DNA from: Apium graveolens
Lineage: Eukaryota; Streptophyta; Magnoliopsida; Apiales; Apiaceae
DNA length: 64,000 nucleotides
Assembly (NCBI RefSeq): GCF_009905375.1
Contig: NW_027420698.1
Location: 1 to 64,000 of the forward strand
Direction: 5' to 3'
Positions 47,201-58,793 of this stretch are shown one piece after another; positions within the stretch are counted from its first letter, which is position 1, and every line of letters begins with the position of its first letter. The notes below the pieces were generated by a model. It ran no database searches and was not told the DNA's origin. It saw nothing but the letters and a program-made list of their open reading frames with translations. The position numbers were made by a program, and so were the translations under genes.

Positions 47201-47288
47201 GACCTGAAAACAAACACTACACAAAATAGAAGTTGGTAACTCTTTATTCGAAAATAACGTATAACCCAAAGTTTAAGATTCACCAACA
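44239..47288 (-). mobile_element. Copia-4, decayed Ty1/copia element with TSD GTACT
   Basis: Left LTR 44239 to about 44545 and right LTR 46986-47288 (303 bp) are homologous but well diverged. The right LTR, which is the 5' LTR on the minus strand, is followed by the primer binding site TGGTATCAGAGC (46972-46983). Flanking GTACT at 44234-44238 and 47289-47293 is a clean 5-bp TSD. At ~3.05 kb it is shorter than the intact element at 50244, so parts of pol are deleted. Its 5' portion is also present at 6711-7228. Confidence 0.9.
44569..46936 (-). pseudogene. Copia-4 gag-pol remnants
   Basis: In minus-strand order: a gag start (46742-46936, reading LSYLTLAKNKYTTCIRV), a gag core (46477-46785, ERMMKAKVHTLRLEFESM), a broken zinc-knuckle/protease part (46000-46330, CYNCSAYGHFA-like, with stops), integrase (45353-45811, beginning [19 protein letters not shown], the region after the last catalytic glutamate), reverse transcriptase start (44780-45277, GLKWIFKLKNDVEGRIVKHK and VFAPVTRPEM), then directly the RNase H end (44569-44820, SSCEVEFMAATTITYQTIW). 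The central RT with the YVDD box is missing. Multiple frameshifts; non-functional. Order GAG-PR-INT-RT-RH identifies Ty1/copia. Confidence 0.88.
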
Positions 47289-48093
47289 GTACTTTCATGT
47301 TTCTTTGGGTTATCTTTGTTGTAGTATTATCCCTTATTGTTGGCTATACTATATGCTCATCACGCTTTTCTCATAGGGATATTCGAATTTATGTATACAT
47401 AGTTTATTTTTCCTTTATATGTGTATTCTAATGGCTTACAATTTGTGAGAGAAATCCATGCTTATAACGAACAAGGACAATACTATTATCTGTACATTCT
47501 TTTTTATATGATAACATTAAACATAATATATTATATAAATAGTTTATTATGAGATATATAGCTAAACCCATATATAATGTACTTTTCATTTACCTGCCAT
47601 GTTTAATCCTAACACCATAGTGGTACATGTTAGTATATTTGAGATACCAGGAGATTGTTGGTACCCTTAAACCCCCCCCTCCCCCTCTCCCTCTCTCTTC
47701 TTGTAATTTTTTTATGTTTTTTCTTAAATTCAATTCTGATGAAAAACTACGTACATTTGGGTATTGTTTATAATTTTCTACTATATCTGTTTTAATTTTA
47801 TGCAATCTATTTAGATGTCTCTATATATAAATTTGTTGGTTTTTTATAATTTTTATGACTTTATTTGTTATGTGAATTAAAGTGAATGATCCACACTATG
47901 AATGGTTGGATAGTGCTAAGGAGATACCTCATCTTCCTTCGGATGTTTCTACTAAAACTGCTTCACTAGCAGCTTCTACTCCTTAAGCAAGTACTAACTC
48001 TTTCTATATATTTGTATCTCTTTATATATACTTATACTTTTGTATTTCTCTCCTTATTTCCTTGAAGACTCATTATATATGCTAACTTTGCAG
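47289..48093. other. Non-coding stretch, copy 2
   Basis: Matches 7229-8254 except that the 225 bp corresponding to 7239-7463 are missing. A CCCTCCCCCTCTCCCTCTCT run is at about 47678. 47888-47987 matches the exon-like piece at 8047 but ends in a stop (TAA where copy 1 has TAT). No gene called. Confidence 0.5.
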
Positions 48094-48415
48094 GTAGTTA
48101 AGGTAATTGACAGGGTTGAAGCCACTTTTATTTAGCATTTTTTAAATTCTATTAGAAAGAAAGGGCTTAACATTCTAAGACCAAAAGCTCAGAAGGAAAG
48201 ACATAGAGTAACTTTCTCTTTAGGTACATGTATATCTCTAGTTTTTTCTTTTACATTTTTGCTATATATTCCTGTTTCCTTCCGACAGTTTTATATCTTG
48301 GTATATAATTCATCTCCATACAACTACCACTACAGGTTTCTTTGTCGGGTGCACAAAAATGTCCATTTCTGCTCTTGTTTTTCTCATTCATGCTCACCAT
48401 CTTCTAAACAAATAA
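48094..48415 (+). pseudogene. PHO1-type fragment, copy 2
   Basis: Exons 48094-48223 (130 bp) and 48336-48415 correspond to 8255-8384 and 8499-8578 with the same splice borders. It differs by a stop in the [12 protein letters not shown] motif (the lysine codon is TAG) and by substitutions such as NSIRKKGLNILRPKAQ, so it is more decayed than copy 1. Confidence 0.75.
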
Positions 48416-49704
48416 GTCCAAGTACAGTATATGATAACAATGTTTCCTTTGTATAGGTCATTTAGAGCTCAATTCCCTAGTGTTAATCTGATCTTATTAA
48501 GCTACCAAGTCCGTGTAACTAACAAACATATTTGTTTACTTTCTTCGTCTGGAGCTTGATTTTGTCATATCTCATAGCGGAATCATACTTACATGTGCAT
48601 TTTATTGCATCAAGTAACTATTTAACGGACGTAAAAGATCAGTTTTGTATCGTGAAACCACATCAACTAACTAGAAAATATTGCTTAAGCATACAAGTCT
48701 TCCGAATAACTTAAAACGTAATCTACTACAAAGCATATTCTTTTTGTAACCAACCATATAATAATGTCTTAAGCTGGATAGCAAAAGCTTAAGTCGGATT
48801 ACCATCAGCTCTGTGTCGCTTGAATAGGAGTAATTTTCTCTCGTGTTGGGGAAACATTTTTAGGTGGTTGCTCTTCCTTCGGTACCTGGGGGCAGGCAAC
48901 TTGCCAGGTAAAAATGTTTTAAAAGAATTCTTTCTTGCCTCAGCTTCCTCTGATGCAAACATACGAGCTGCTTCAATTCACTCCTGTCATTAATAATATA
49001 TACTAGTTAAAAGCGTTTCCATGAAAACATTTATATTACCAATTAACAACATATGTGTATATGCCATAAAAATATAAATATTAACGCACATGCAATCACC
49101 GGGCTAAAAGAGAATCTATACTATCATATATGTCAAAAATATGAAGCAAGCACAAGAACATTAAAATTTTAAACCACAGAACACATAATTCTCATAGTAT
49201 AAGTATAGAGGCTCCAACTATAGGAAGATAACTTTTTGTTACATATAAAAATTACTCTAACCTGTGTCAATAAAAACAACCACTCAATTAATTGGTAAAA
49301 AAGGAATGACCTTTTGTTAAACTTACTTGAAATCCAACACACATAGTGATTTGAGTTTATGGATAACATACAATCGATAGTTAGGTTTCTTGGTAATGTT
49401 GTTATCGATCAGACGAAGGAACATGAGCTTCAAGAGATATGCAAGCGGAGTTAACATTCTATTCCATTCCGCCGAACAATATAGCAATAAATTATTGTTG
49501 TCACTAACTATCCAAATGTTTTAGCGACAGTAAGATATAAAGAAAAATTGGATAATAACATATATGTAACATAGTGGCATAAAAAAATAAACAATCATGA
49601 AAAGAACATTGTAATCTATAAAAATAATTTAAAGGTTTATATCAAATTAGTGCTACTAGAGATATTTCTCCTCTGCAGCTAATTCTGCAGGGTGTTTGTT
49701 GTAC
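48416..49704. other. Unassigned stretch, copy 2
   Basis: Matches 8579-9874. It includes the minus-strand EAARMF-type exon at about 48800-48990, where the loss of 5 bases after GGTACC shifts the frame. No other gene. Confidence 0.45.
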
Positions 49705-50192
49705 TTGCCATTCTCGCATTAATTCATCAATGAGAGCTTGGCCATAGGGACAGCTTTTGTTTAATTTCGGTGAAGGCTTAACAATACGAGAAGTCTGACC
49801 AATTGCTTTTCTGATCTCCTTAGGTTGTATGTCAAATTCTTCAGCTGCAAAAAGTAAGGTGACTCTGATTTAGCAAAAAAAGTAAGGAGACATTGAACTA
49901 AAAACCATATTTAGATAAAAAATATTATTAAAGAAAGAAAATTAGAAGTCTAACCATCATCTTCAATGTCAATGATGATAGTTTTACCCTTGTCTAAACA
50001 TGGTTTTTTTCTGCTTGTCCCACAGTATTTGTTGTCGGTTCCGGCCTCCTCCAAGTTACACCCTTAGGCAGAGTTGTCACAGCCTCTGGAAAGTTCACAA
50101 TCAACCAACTTTTAATTCTTTCCCAACATCTTCCAACTGGTAGAGCCAGTGACCAAGGATACATAGCAAACTTGGAGGAAGAACTAAAATAA
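49705..50192 (-). pseudogene. Chimeric captured gene: F-box-like exon joined to unknown exons, copy 2
   Basis: Minus strand. The first part (50067-50192), after acceptor TATTTTAG, reads SSSKFAMYPWSLALPVGRCW, then ERIKSWLIVNFPEAVTTL. This resembles the segment after the F-box of plant SKIP16-type proteins (MYPW-L--RVKRCWDRLK-WL-NFPEA-TTL-KG). It runs directly into the unknown protein's exon (49955-50066) and, after an intron, 49705-49844 (AEEFDIQPKEIRKAIGQTSR to ALIDELMREWQ). The junction near 50065 is not a splice site, so two genes were joined at DNA level. Copy 1 lacks the F-box-like part. The family call is from memory and moderate. Confidence 0.5.
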
Positions 50193-50243
50193 ATTAGTTT
50201 TCACAAAATTAAATTTCTTGAAATATTTCCTCCAGGTAGATTT

Positions 50244-50544
50244 TATTAGATAAAATGAATATGCAAGTGACACAAGTAATTAGCTAACTTGGATACTCAA
50301 CTCAAAGGCTGGTGGATTACTCTCTTAATTCGAAAAGAAATTACACAGTGATATTTAAACTGTCAAGCTAAGTGTCACAGCTAAAAACCAGGAGCATACT
50401 CCCGTTAGTGCCACACGACTCTCCTACCCAAACTCAACTACCAGAGACCTATTCTTATGCAACTACGTACAGGTGTAGCTGACTTATTCTAATGCAAAAT
50501 ACAATTCATAAAATAATATGTTTAGATTAATATATAATCCAACA
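50244..50544 (-). repeat. Copia-2 3' LTR
   Basis: 301 bp. Read on the minus strand it starts TGTTGGATTATATATTAATC and ends CATTTTATCTAATA, so the terminal dinucleotides are TG...TA rather than TG...CA. Confidence 0.97.
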
Positions 50545-50556
50545 TATTCCCCCTTA
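50545..50556 (-). promoter_or_regulatory. Copia-2 polypurine tract
   Basis: On the minus strand TAAGGGGGAATA lies directly upstream of the 3' LTR; this is the plus-strand priming site of the family. It follows the end of the coding region within a few bases. Confidence 0.9.
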
Positions 50557-50558
50557 AT

Positions 50559-53500
50559 CTAAACGTGTTTGAGGTTTTTAACTCCAAGCAACTCGCGCAT
50601 CTTTTCGAACTTGGCAATGGACATTGGCTTCGTTAAAACGTCGGCTCTCTGCTCGTTGGTACTGATGTATTTGATAACAATTGAGCCCTTCTCTACGCAC
50701 TCTCTAATAAAGTGATAACGCACGTCTATGTGCTTACTACGACCATGGAAAACAGGGTTCTTAGCCAGGTCAATGGCTGACCTGTTATCTATATAAATTG
50801 TTACAGGTCCAACTGGTGTATCTGCAATGTTGCTGAGAACTCTCTGTAGCCAGATTCCCTGACAAGCTGCTGCAGTGGCAGCCATAAACTCAGCTTCGCA
50901 TGAAGATAGAGCTACGCACCGCTGCTTCTGTGACACCCATGTAATCAGCGACTCATCCAAGTAAAATGCCATGCCCCCCGTGCTCTTCCTATCATCTAAA
51001 TTTCCTGCTAAATCACTATCTGAGAATCCTGACAGTAGATAATTTCCACGACCCTTCACATATGTTAACCCATATTCTAGTGTGCCTTTGACGTAACGCA
51101 AAATTCGTTTTGCAGCACTCATATGTAACGTCGTGGGTCTCTCCATATACCTGCTTACCACTCCAACTGCGTAGGCTATGTCCGGTCTGGTGTGAACCAA
51201 GTACCTCAGCCCTCCTACCATGCTCTTAAACTCTGTTGAGTCAACTGGACTGCCCTGTTCATCCTTGTGCAGCTGAAACTTTGGGTCCATTGGGTACCTA
51301 ACTGGACTACACTCAGTCATACCGGATTTTTCAAGAATTTTCTTTGCATAAGACATTTGCTTCAACTCAATAAAACCACTTCCCTGAGCTACTTCCAGGC
51401 CAAGATAGTATGACAATTTTCCGAGATCACTCATCTCGAATTCATTGTTCATCTATTTCTTGAATTTTGTGATACTTGTTACGCTTGAACCGGTGATGAG
51501 CAAATCGTCGACATACACCCCGATTATAAGTGACTCATTTCCTTCACGCCTTGTATAAACAGCCTGCTCAAAAGGACACTTGACAAAGCCTAATTTTTCA
51601 AGACATTTATTCAATTTAGCATACCAAGCCCGTGGGGCTTGTCGTAAGCCATATAGCGCCTTGAACAATCTGTAAACCTTCCTTTCATGACCTTCTATCA
51701 CATATCCCTCCGGTTGATTCACGTAGACTTCCTCTTGCAATTCTCCGTTTAAAAACGCTGTTTTCACGTCAAGATGGTGAATTTCCCATGCATTCCTTGC
51801 AGCAAGTGCTATCAACAAACGCACTGTCTCTAATCTAGTAACCGGAGCAAAGACCTCCTCATAGTCGATGCCACACTTCTGCACATAACCTTTTGCGACT
51901 AAGCGGGCCTTGTGTTTTACAATGTCTCCGTTGGTATCCCTTTTAAGTTTGAAGACCCATTTTAAGTCTATGGCCCTTTTTCCTGGTGGTAATTCTGTCA
52001 GCTTCCACGTTCCATTTTTCTCGATGGCATCAAGTTCAGCCTTCATAGCACCTCGCCAAACCTTTTCTTTTACCGCTTGACTATACTTCACTGGTTCATC
52101 CATTTCCAGCAGTAACAGTTCATCAGCAAGCTCCACTTCTTCCGTGCAGTTGTATATTTCATTGAGTCTCCTGAATTTTGTTGGCTCGCTGCTTTCACTG
52201 GACATTGTCTGTAGAGTTTGTGAGCCTGATTCAATCGAGATTGATCTGCTTGGCAAACCACATTCTGTGCTCCCTGTTTCATGACTTTCACTGAGATCTG
52301 CAACTTCATTCTGCGAAACTGGTGTACTCGGCAAACCACTTTCTGTGCTCCCTGTTTCATGATTTTCACTGAGATCTGCAACTTCATTCCCCCCATCTCC
52401 TGAACCTGTTTCGGCTTGATACCCAGTCACTGTAAACATGCTTCCTTGTTGCTGGCTTTCTTTTTCCTTTCCCTTCCACTGCCAACCTTTTGCCTCTTCG
52501 AAGATAACGTCCCTACTAACATATATGGCCTTTGTGTTTGGATCGAACAATCTGTATGCTTTTGTCCCGGGTTCTCTTCCCAAATGAACAACCATTTTAC
52601 TTCTGTCGTCTAATTTTTTTACTTGCACACTTGGCACTTTCATATGAGCAATGCACCCGAACACCTTCAAGTACTCGATCTGTGGTTTCTTCTTCGACCA
52701 TGCTTCGTATGGAGTTAATTCTGTTAAAGCTCTCGTTGGCAACCTGTTTAGCAGAAACACAGCATGTCTGACTGCTTCACCCCATATCCATGAAGGCATA
52801 TCTCGTTCTTTTAATAAGCTCCTGGCCATTGCCACCACGGTTCTATTGCGTCTCTCCACGACTCCGTTCTGCTGTGGGGAATAGGGAGCCGTGAAGTGCC
52901 TGGTTATTCCAACATTTTCACAGAACGCTGAGAATTCTTTAGAGCAAAATTCACCCCCTCTGTCCGTTCTCAGCACCTGTATCACCTCCTTTGACTCATT
53001 TTCGACCAATGCTTTGAATTTTTTGAACATACTCAAAGCCTCATCTTTTGTCTTTATCATAAACACCCACATGGCGCGGCTGAAGTCATCAACCAGTAGC
53101 AAGAAGTATCTATTCCCAGCTGGAGTTGATGGCAATATTGGGCCACAAATATCTCCGTAAATCAGTTCCAAACGCTTTGTAGCAATGAACCCAGTTTTAG
53201 ATGGGAATGGGCGTCGGGCTTGTTTTGACAATAAACATCCATGACAGCTTTCCTTTGGGTAAACAATGTTTGGCAAGCCATGTACCATTCCACTTCTGGA
53301 CATAAGACCCATTGCCTGAAAGTTTACATGGCCTAGGCGTAGATGCCAGAGCCATGATTTTTCTTCTGTTTTTGACAACAAGCAAGCATTTCTGTTTTCC
53401 TCGATAACCAATTTATACAAACGATTATGAGACTTCTTTACTTTTATAAATAACTTTCCATTCTCATCATATATCCACAAATATTCACCGCTTAAAATTA

Positions 53501-54782
53501 CTTTGTTACCACTCTCAGATAATTGGCCCAAACTAATTATGTTATTACAAAGTGTAGGGATAAAGTATACCTCTTGCAGGGCTCGTTCCTCTCCATTCTT
53601 GCAAGTGAAGTGCACTGTCCCTTTTCCTTTTATATCAACTGTGGATCCGTCCCCGAACCGCACCTTGCCAGTTATTCCTTCGTTCAAGTCTCGAAACTTC
53701 GATCGTTGCCCGGACATATGATTACTCGCCCCGTTATCTAAGTACCAAACATTTGATTCTCCAGTTTGGCTGCCAATATTCGACTCCATCTTTGGGTTCA
53801 CTCCACTTTCATTCAACAGAACCGTACCCTTTTCTTCGCTTCCACACTCCAGTACAAGAAGTGCAGGCTCATCATCTGTTGTCTGGGTCAGGTTCACCTC
53901 AGAATTTTGTTCTCTATTTCTCTTTGGTTTTCTGCACTCTACTGCATAGTGTCCGAAGGCATGACAGTTGTAACACCTCAATTTGTTTCTGTCACGTGGT
54001 CCACGTCCATAATCTCTACCACGATTCTCATTACTGGTTCGAGCCACTCCTTTGTTTGCCTTTTTCAGCCATTCGTCTTGTGACAACAGCAACTGTCCTT
54101 CACTGGCTTCTCGCTTTGCCCACTCCTCTTCAGTAAGTAATAGTTGTTGCCCTACATTGGTCTCTGTCTGTCCCTTTAACCTCTCCTCGTGAGCCTTGAG
54201 TGAGCCCACGATTTCTTCCACAGACATAGTATCCAGATTTCCAAACTGTTCAATTGCTGAAACAATTTGCAGGAACTTTGTTGGCACTGCTCTCAGTAAT
54301 TTCTTGACCACGTATGTTTCTTCAATTACTTCGCCTAGTGCTCGAATGTTCGTCACCACACCATTTAATCTCGCACAAAAGTCATCAAGTTGCTCTGTCT
54401 CCTTCATGGTCATTGACTCAAACTCAACTTTAAGAGTTTGAGCTTTTGCCTTCTTCACCTTATCAGCTCCTAAGCACATGGTTTTTATGGCATCCCAAGC
54501 TTCTCTCGCCGTTTTCTTCTCTGCAACAGATAATAATGTCTCCTCGGGAATTGCTTGATAAATTGCTGCCATTGCGATCTTGTCTATTCTCTCCTCTACT
54601 GTTGCATTTGGATCCTTCTGCTCGATTGCTCCCCACACGCCATGCGCTTGCATGAAAACTCTCATCTTTAGTGCCCATGTTGTGTAATTGGTTTTTGTGA
54701 GCATTGGGTAGGTTAGGCCAACTGTGTTTTCTTTTGTTTTGCTGGGTTCCATGGTTACTAATTTTGGCATATACTTGGGCAT
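50559..54782 (-). pseudogene. Copia-2 gag-pol polyprotein, one nonsense codon
   Basis: A single frame of 1407 codons is broken only by a TAG at 51453-51455, giving parts of 1109 and 297 residues. Domains by residue: gag 24-205; CCHC zinc knuckle [14 protein letters not shown] 270-283; aspartic protease LDNGAS with D349; integrase HHCC (H480, H485, C513, C516) and D544, D607, E643 with 35 residues between the last two; reverse transcriptase from about 925 ([11 protein letters not shown]) with YVDD at 1090-1093. In the second part, RNase H includes SSCEAEFMAATAAACQGIWL and KHIDVRYHFIREC. The stop falls shortly after YVDD, before the end of RT. The 26-residue block beginning NEVADLSE (799) is tandemly duplicated. 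Starts at 54782, with further in-frame ATGs soon after. Confidence 0.95.
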
Positions 54783-54803
54783 TCACCAGGGTTACTTACT
54801 GAA

Positions 54804-54815
54804 GCTCTGATACCA
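54804..54815 (-). promoter_or_regulatory. Copia-2 primer binding site
   Basis: On the minus strand TGGTATCAGAGC, complementary to the 3' end of initiator tRNA-Met, begins two bases after the 5' LTR. Confidence 0.95.
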
Positions 54816-54817
54816 GA

Positions 54818-55118
54818 TATTAGATAAAATGAATATGCAAATGACACAAGTAATTAGCTAACTTGGATACTCAACTCAAAGGCTGGTGGATTACTCTCTT
54901 AATTTGAAAAGAAATTACACAGTGATATTTAAACTATCAAGCTAAGTGTCACAGCTAAAAACCAGGAGCATACTCCCGTTAGTGCCACAAGACTCTCCTA
55001 CCCAAACTCAACTACCAGAGACCTATTCTTATGCAACTACGTACAGGTGTAGCTGACTTATTCTAATGCAAAATACAATTCATAAAATAATATGTTTAGA
55101 TTAATATATAATCCAACA
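54818..55118 (-). repeat. Copia-2 5' LTR
   Basis: 301 bp, differing from the 3' LTR at four single bases. It should contain the element's promoter. Confidence 0.97.
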
Positions 55119-55123
55119 GATTT

Positions 55124-58100
55124 TGGAGCATTTTCTTCATTGTTTAATTATTAAGAAAAGGATACAAAGAGTAGATATAGTAAATATATATATTACTGAA
55201 TACTCCATAAGCATAACATTAGAGGAAAAATTACTAGATTGGATTTGGCCCAGAAATAACTATTTGGGGTTTCAAGGGGAGAGAGAAAGAAAGGGATGCT
55301 TTTTAAGAAAACAAGAGGCTCTACACCTTCAGTAAGGATAAAAGAGGCTTTATAAGGGGAGGGAAGGAGGGCTAGGACAGGGGAAGAAGGACGCTAGGAG
55401 AAGAAGGCGGCCGTTTGAACTTTAATGGACCGTATAGATTAAAACCCTAATTTAATAGACCACCTAGACTAAATAATTTAAAAAATCCCTAATTCCAATG
55501 GCTGATTAAAATCCTAATTAAAATTTACAACTCACATATCTAGCAAATTCACTGGTCCAAAAAAAAATCAATCATATCATATTTCTGTAAATAAAACTTT
55601 AAATCATGAAAAATAATTAATAAATACTAGAACATTTTTTACCAAGTTAATATTATATTTTTTAGTAAATATTATATTTAAGAGACTGCAAATTATTTTT
55701 CTTAATTTTGATGTTGATTATTAATAAAAAAATATTTAATTTTGGAATATATTTTAGTTTTTACTATTAATTTATTATATGGCACTAAAATATAAAGTTT
55801 ACTTTCTCTTTACAACATTGCTCAATAAAAAATATTTTTTAAAAATTGGAAGTGATATATTTTATTTATTTATGAGGCATGCATATAAATATTATCTTTT
55901 CTTAATTCTATTATATGATAAAAAAAATTATTTTTCTTTTTACGAAATGAATATTATTTTATACTACTATGATACAATGTGATTCCAATATAATAATTTT
56001 TTTTATGCAAATGACATTTATCTATGTGGGTCTTGTGTGTATATTTTAAAATTTATAAAATTTAATTTATTTCACAAATTTCTAATGCAAAATGATTGAA
56101 ATTTAAGAAATAATATAAATAAAATGTATTGAGGAATTAAATTATTTCTTAATTTAATGTATGGACTTATAAATTAAAATATACTTAAAAAGGAATTAAA
56201 ATGAGTATCTTTTAATTGTTAATCTTTAGATATTTTTAACAACATGAACGATAAATGTAAAAGAATATAAATAAAATTCGTTATTATATAAATTTTACTA
56301 CTTTAGTGTACCGTAACTGTAATATCCGGGATATCATGTAAAATTATTTTTATCAATAAATGAATTATTATATTATTATTATTATGTGAATTTTGGTGAA
56401 TTATCTGATGATTGATATTTATATTTACATGTTTATATTTGATAAGATATGAGTATATTAATTATACTATGCCCAGAATAAAATATAGATAATTGTGATA
56501 TTTTTCTGGTAATTTTTGGATCATTATATGATTTTATAATGATTTATAGATTTAATAATTTTTTTTTGAATAATTATAAAAATTACATTATAAAGTCGGG
56601 AATCGTCCAATCTCAACCATTTTTACATATTTATAACCCAAAACTCTTCGGAAAACTCCTTCCTAACCTAATCTGGTAATTCCGGATATTTTCCGTGTTT
56701 TGACTTTTTCGATCCGGATTACGGTTTAACCCGTACGCATCCCGATGTACAATATTCGATACGCTAATTATTTCGATATATCAACAAAATCCGTATTCTT
56801 GAAAGATGAGGTAATATTACATTATCTTCGTATAAAGTGTTTTATAAAAAGCCCGGTTTGGATAATTATCCAATATGGGTATTAAATCATATGGTTTTTT
56901 ACAGTTACTTAGCGGCTAATAACTAATTTATCGATCCAAAATGATCCAATACGAACCAATATTCCATAAATATATGAAGCCCTTTTATTATTTCATTTTA
57001 TTCGTATAATCATAATGGATGAGTAGAAATATAGAATTTACAGTGAAAAACCCCAAAAAACGTCACGTTCTTCATAATCAAACGCACAAATGAAGGCGTT
57101 ATCGAACTCCGATTTAATTGTGCAATATATCAAATCAAAGTGTTGAAAGATTCTTTCTGAATCCACCATCTATTCAAGTGTAGAAATCAAGGTATTTTTC
57201 TTATTTAATTGTTTTAATTCGAATTATTTATTGATTAAATTACGAATTTTTGTTCTTGATGTTTTTGATGTGATTTGATGGCATAATCTTGTAGATCTTT
57301 TCTTCCTGGTCATTTTGGTATATTATATGATGAATTTGGAGTGCAATAACATGTAGAAATTGATGTTTGATTCTCGGATTTTAAAATTAAGGTTCATGAT
57401 GTGAATGTTCTAAAGGTTATTGATGTATTGGAAAGGTATTTTGTTTTATTAAAATTGGTGTTGTTGACATAATTTATGTATACATATTGTATTTAGAGGG
57501 TATTCTAAAATATATTGAAATGTGACATAAAAGTGTTGGTGGGTTAATTTGAGATTTGTTAGTGAGTAGTAAATAGCGGAAAATCATATTAGTTTTAGGA
57601 TAAATTAATTGCATTATATAGAAGTAGAGTAAAATTTAATTGCAAAGTGAATCGAAGATTTGGTATCGAAAAGAATAGATATTATTTAATAAATCTATTT
57701 TATAAGCACAAATATGAATTGATAAATAGAATTAATTTTAAATCAATTAATATGGAAAATGATTAGTATACGCTAAAGGAACATTATTAAATTTTATTAA
57801 AATATGAAGTGAAATGTTTGTTTAATTTATGTAATAATTTTTCAAAGTGTAATTATTGATCTAGTAGTCAATATTTATGAATTATTAAACTATTAAATAA
57901 AAATAGTATAAGAATTCATGGTTTAATTATTTTATACTGAAATATTTTGTGTGGATTATTATTTTTAGAATTTCTCCACGCGAGAAGTATTTAAGTAGGA
58001 AGAGGTGAGATTTCTTGAGCAGTGAGCTAATAAACTGAAACATTGCAAGTTTTATCTCCTTCCTTTCCTAATTTTGATGTTGGTAATTGTTGTGCCTGTT

Positions 58101-58517
58101 TTAAATTAAAATTTACAAGTTTATTATTTGAGCTTTATTCGCGATTATATATAACACGAAACGTTTTCCCTCGTTCGAGACACCCGGTTAAAATGCCTTA
58201 TTTATATTGACCAAATAAATTTATTTTCTTACGTGACTATCCTATTGTTCAGGACAATTTTTTTATTTCCTATTGATGGACATAAATTTCTATGTTCGTC
58301 AAATTTATTTCAAAGTCTTGAATCGATTTATTTTCTGGATCAATTTTTTAATTTCTATCAAGTTTTAAAATAATAATTTATCAATTCATTAACCCTTCCA
58401 AAACTCATGAATCATAAATCGATTACTTTTTCTACCTTATTTTTTCAGATATATATATATACTGGTCAACGTGGGGTTTGACCTCCGATTATATATATAT
58501 ATATATATATATATGAT
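55124..58517. other. Copy-2 continuation: GA-rich and AT-rich DNA
   Basis: Collinear with 10240-13535: GA-rich leader-like segment (55270-55430), AT-rich DNA, the possible LTR start TGTAATATCCGGGATATC (about 56317), and a (TA)n run at 58490-58513 that is longer than in copy 1. No gene. The first ~70 bp belong to the 245-bp segment missing in copy 1. Confidence 0.6.
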
Positions 58518-58780
58518 TAAAGTTCTACGGAGTCCACCGTTTGATTGGAGTCCTCTAAGTCCATCTATATTTTACAAATAAAATATTTTTAAAACATGTT
58601 ATCTTGAAAAACATGTTTCACAAATATCATTATTTCAATAAAATTATACAAATCTCATACATTTACAAGTACAATATATTTGTTCTGCAACATGACCATT
58701 TATTTTCTACAAACTAAACGTATTTTGTAAAATAATATATTTTGTAATATTATACTTGTAAAATGTATACAATGTGCAAG
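58518..58780 (+). mobile_element. Truncated MULE-type MITE, copy 2
   Basis: Same truncated terminus as 13536-13800 (AAAGTTCTACGGAGTCCACC). Confidence 0.65.
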
Positions 58781-58793
58781 ATTTTCAAACAAT

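Larger units (their letters stand above)
50244..55118 (-). mobile_element. Copia-2, full-length young Ty1/copia retrotransposon
   Basis: 4875 bp, with two 301-bp LTRs differing at 4 positions (98.7% identity), a 5-bp TSD GATTT at 50239-50243 and 55119-55123, a primer binding site and a polypurine tract. The coding region spans nearly all of the interior. The small size and short LTRs fit compact plant Copia lineages. It inserted into copy 2 after the segmental duplication. LTR divergence suggests a recent insertion, on the order of half a million years under the commonly used grass LTR rate (1.3e-8 per site per year), which may not apply here. Confidence 0.97.

Noticed and set aside
53753..54136. 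127-codon plus-strand frame and other plus-strand frames within 52416-54655 and 61814-63855
   Set aside because: Antisense shadows of the Copia gag-pol frames.
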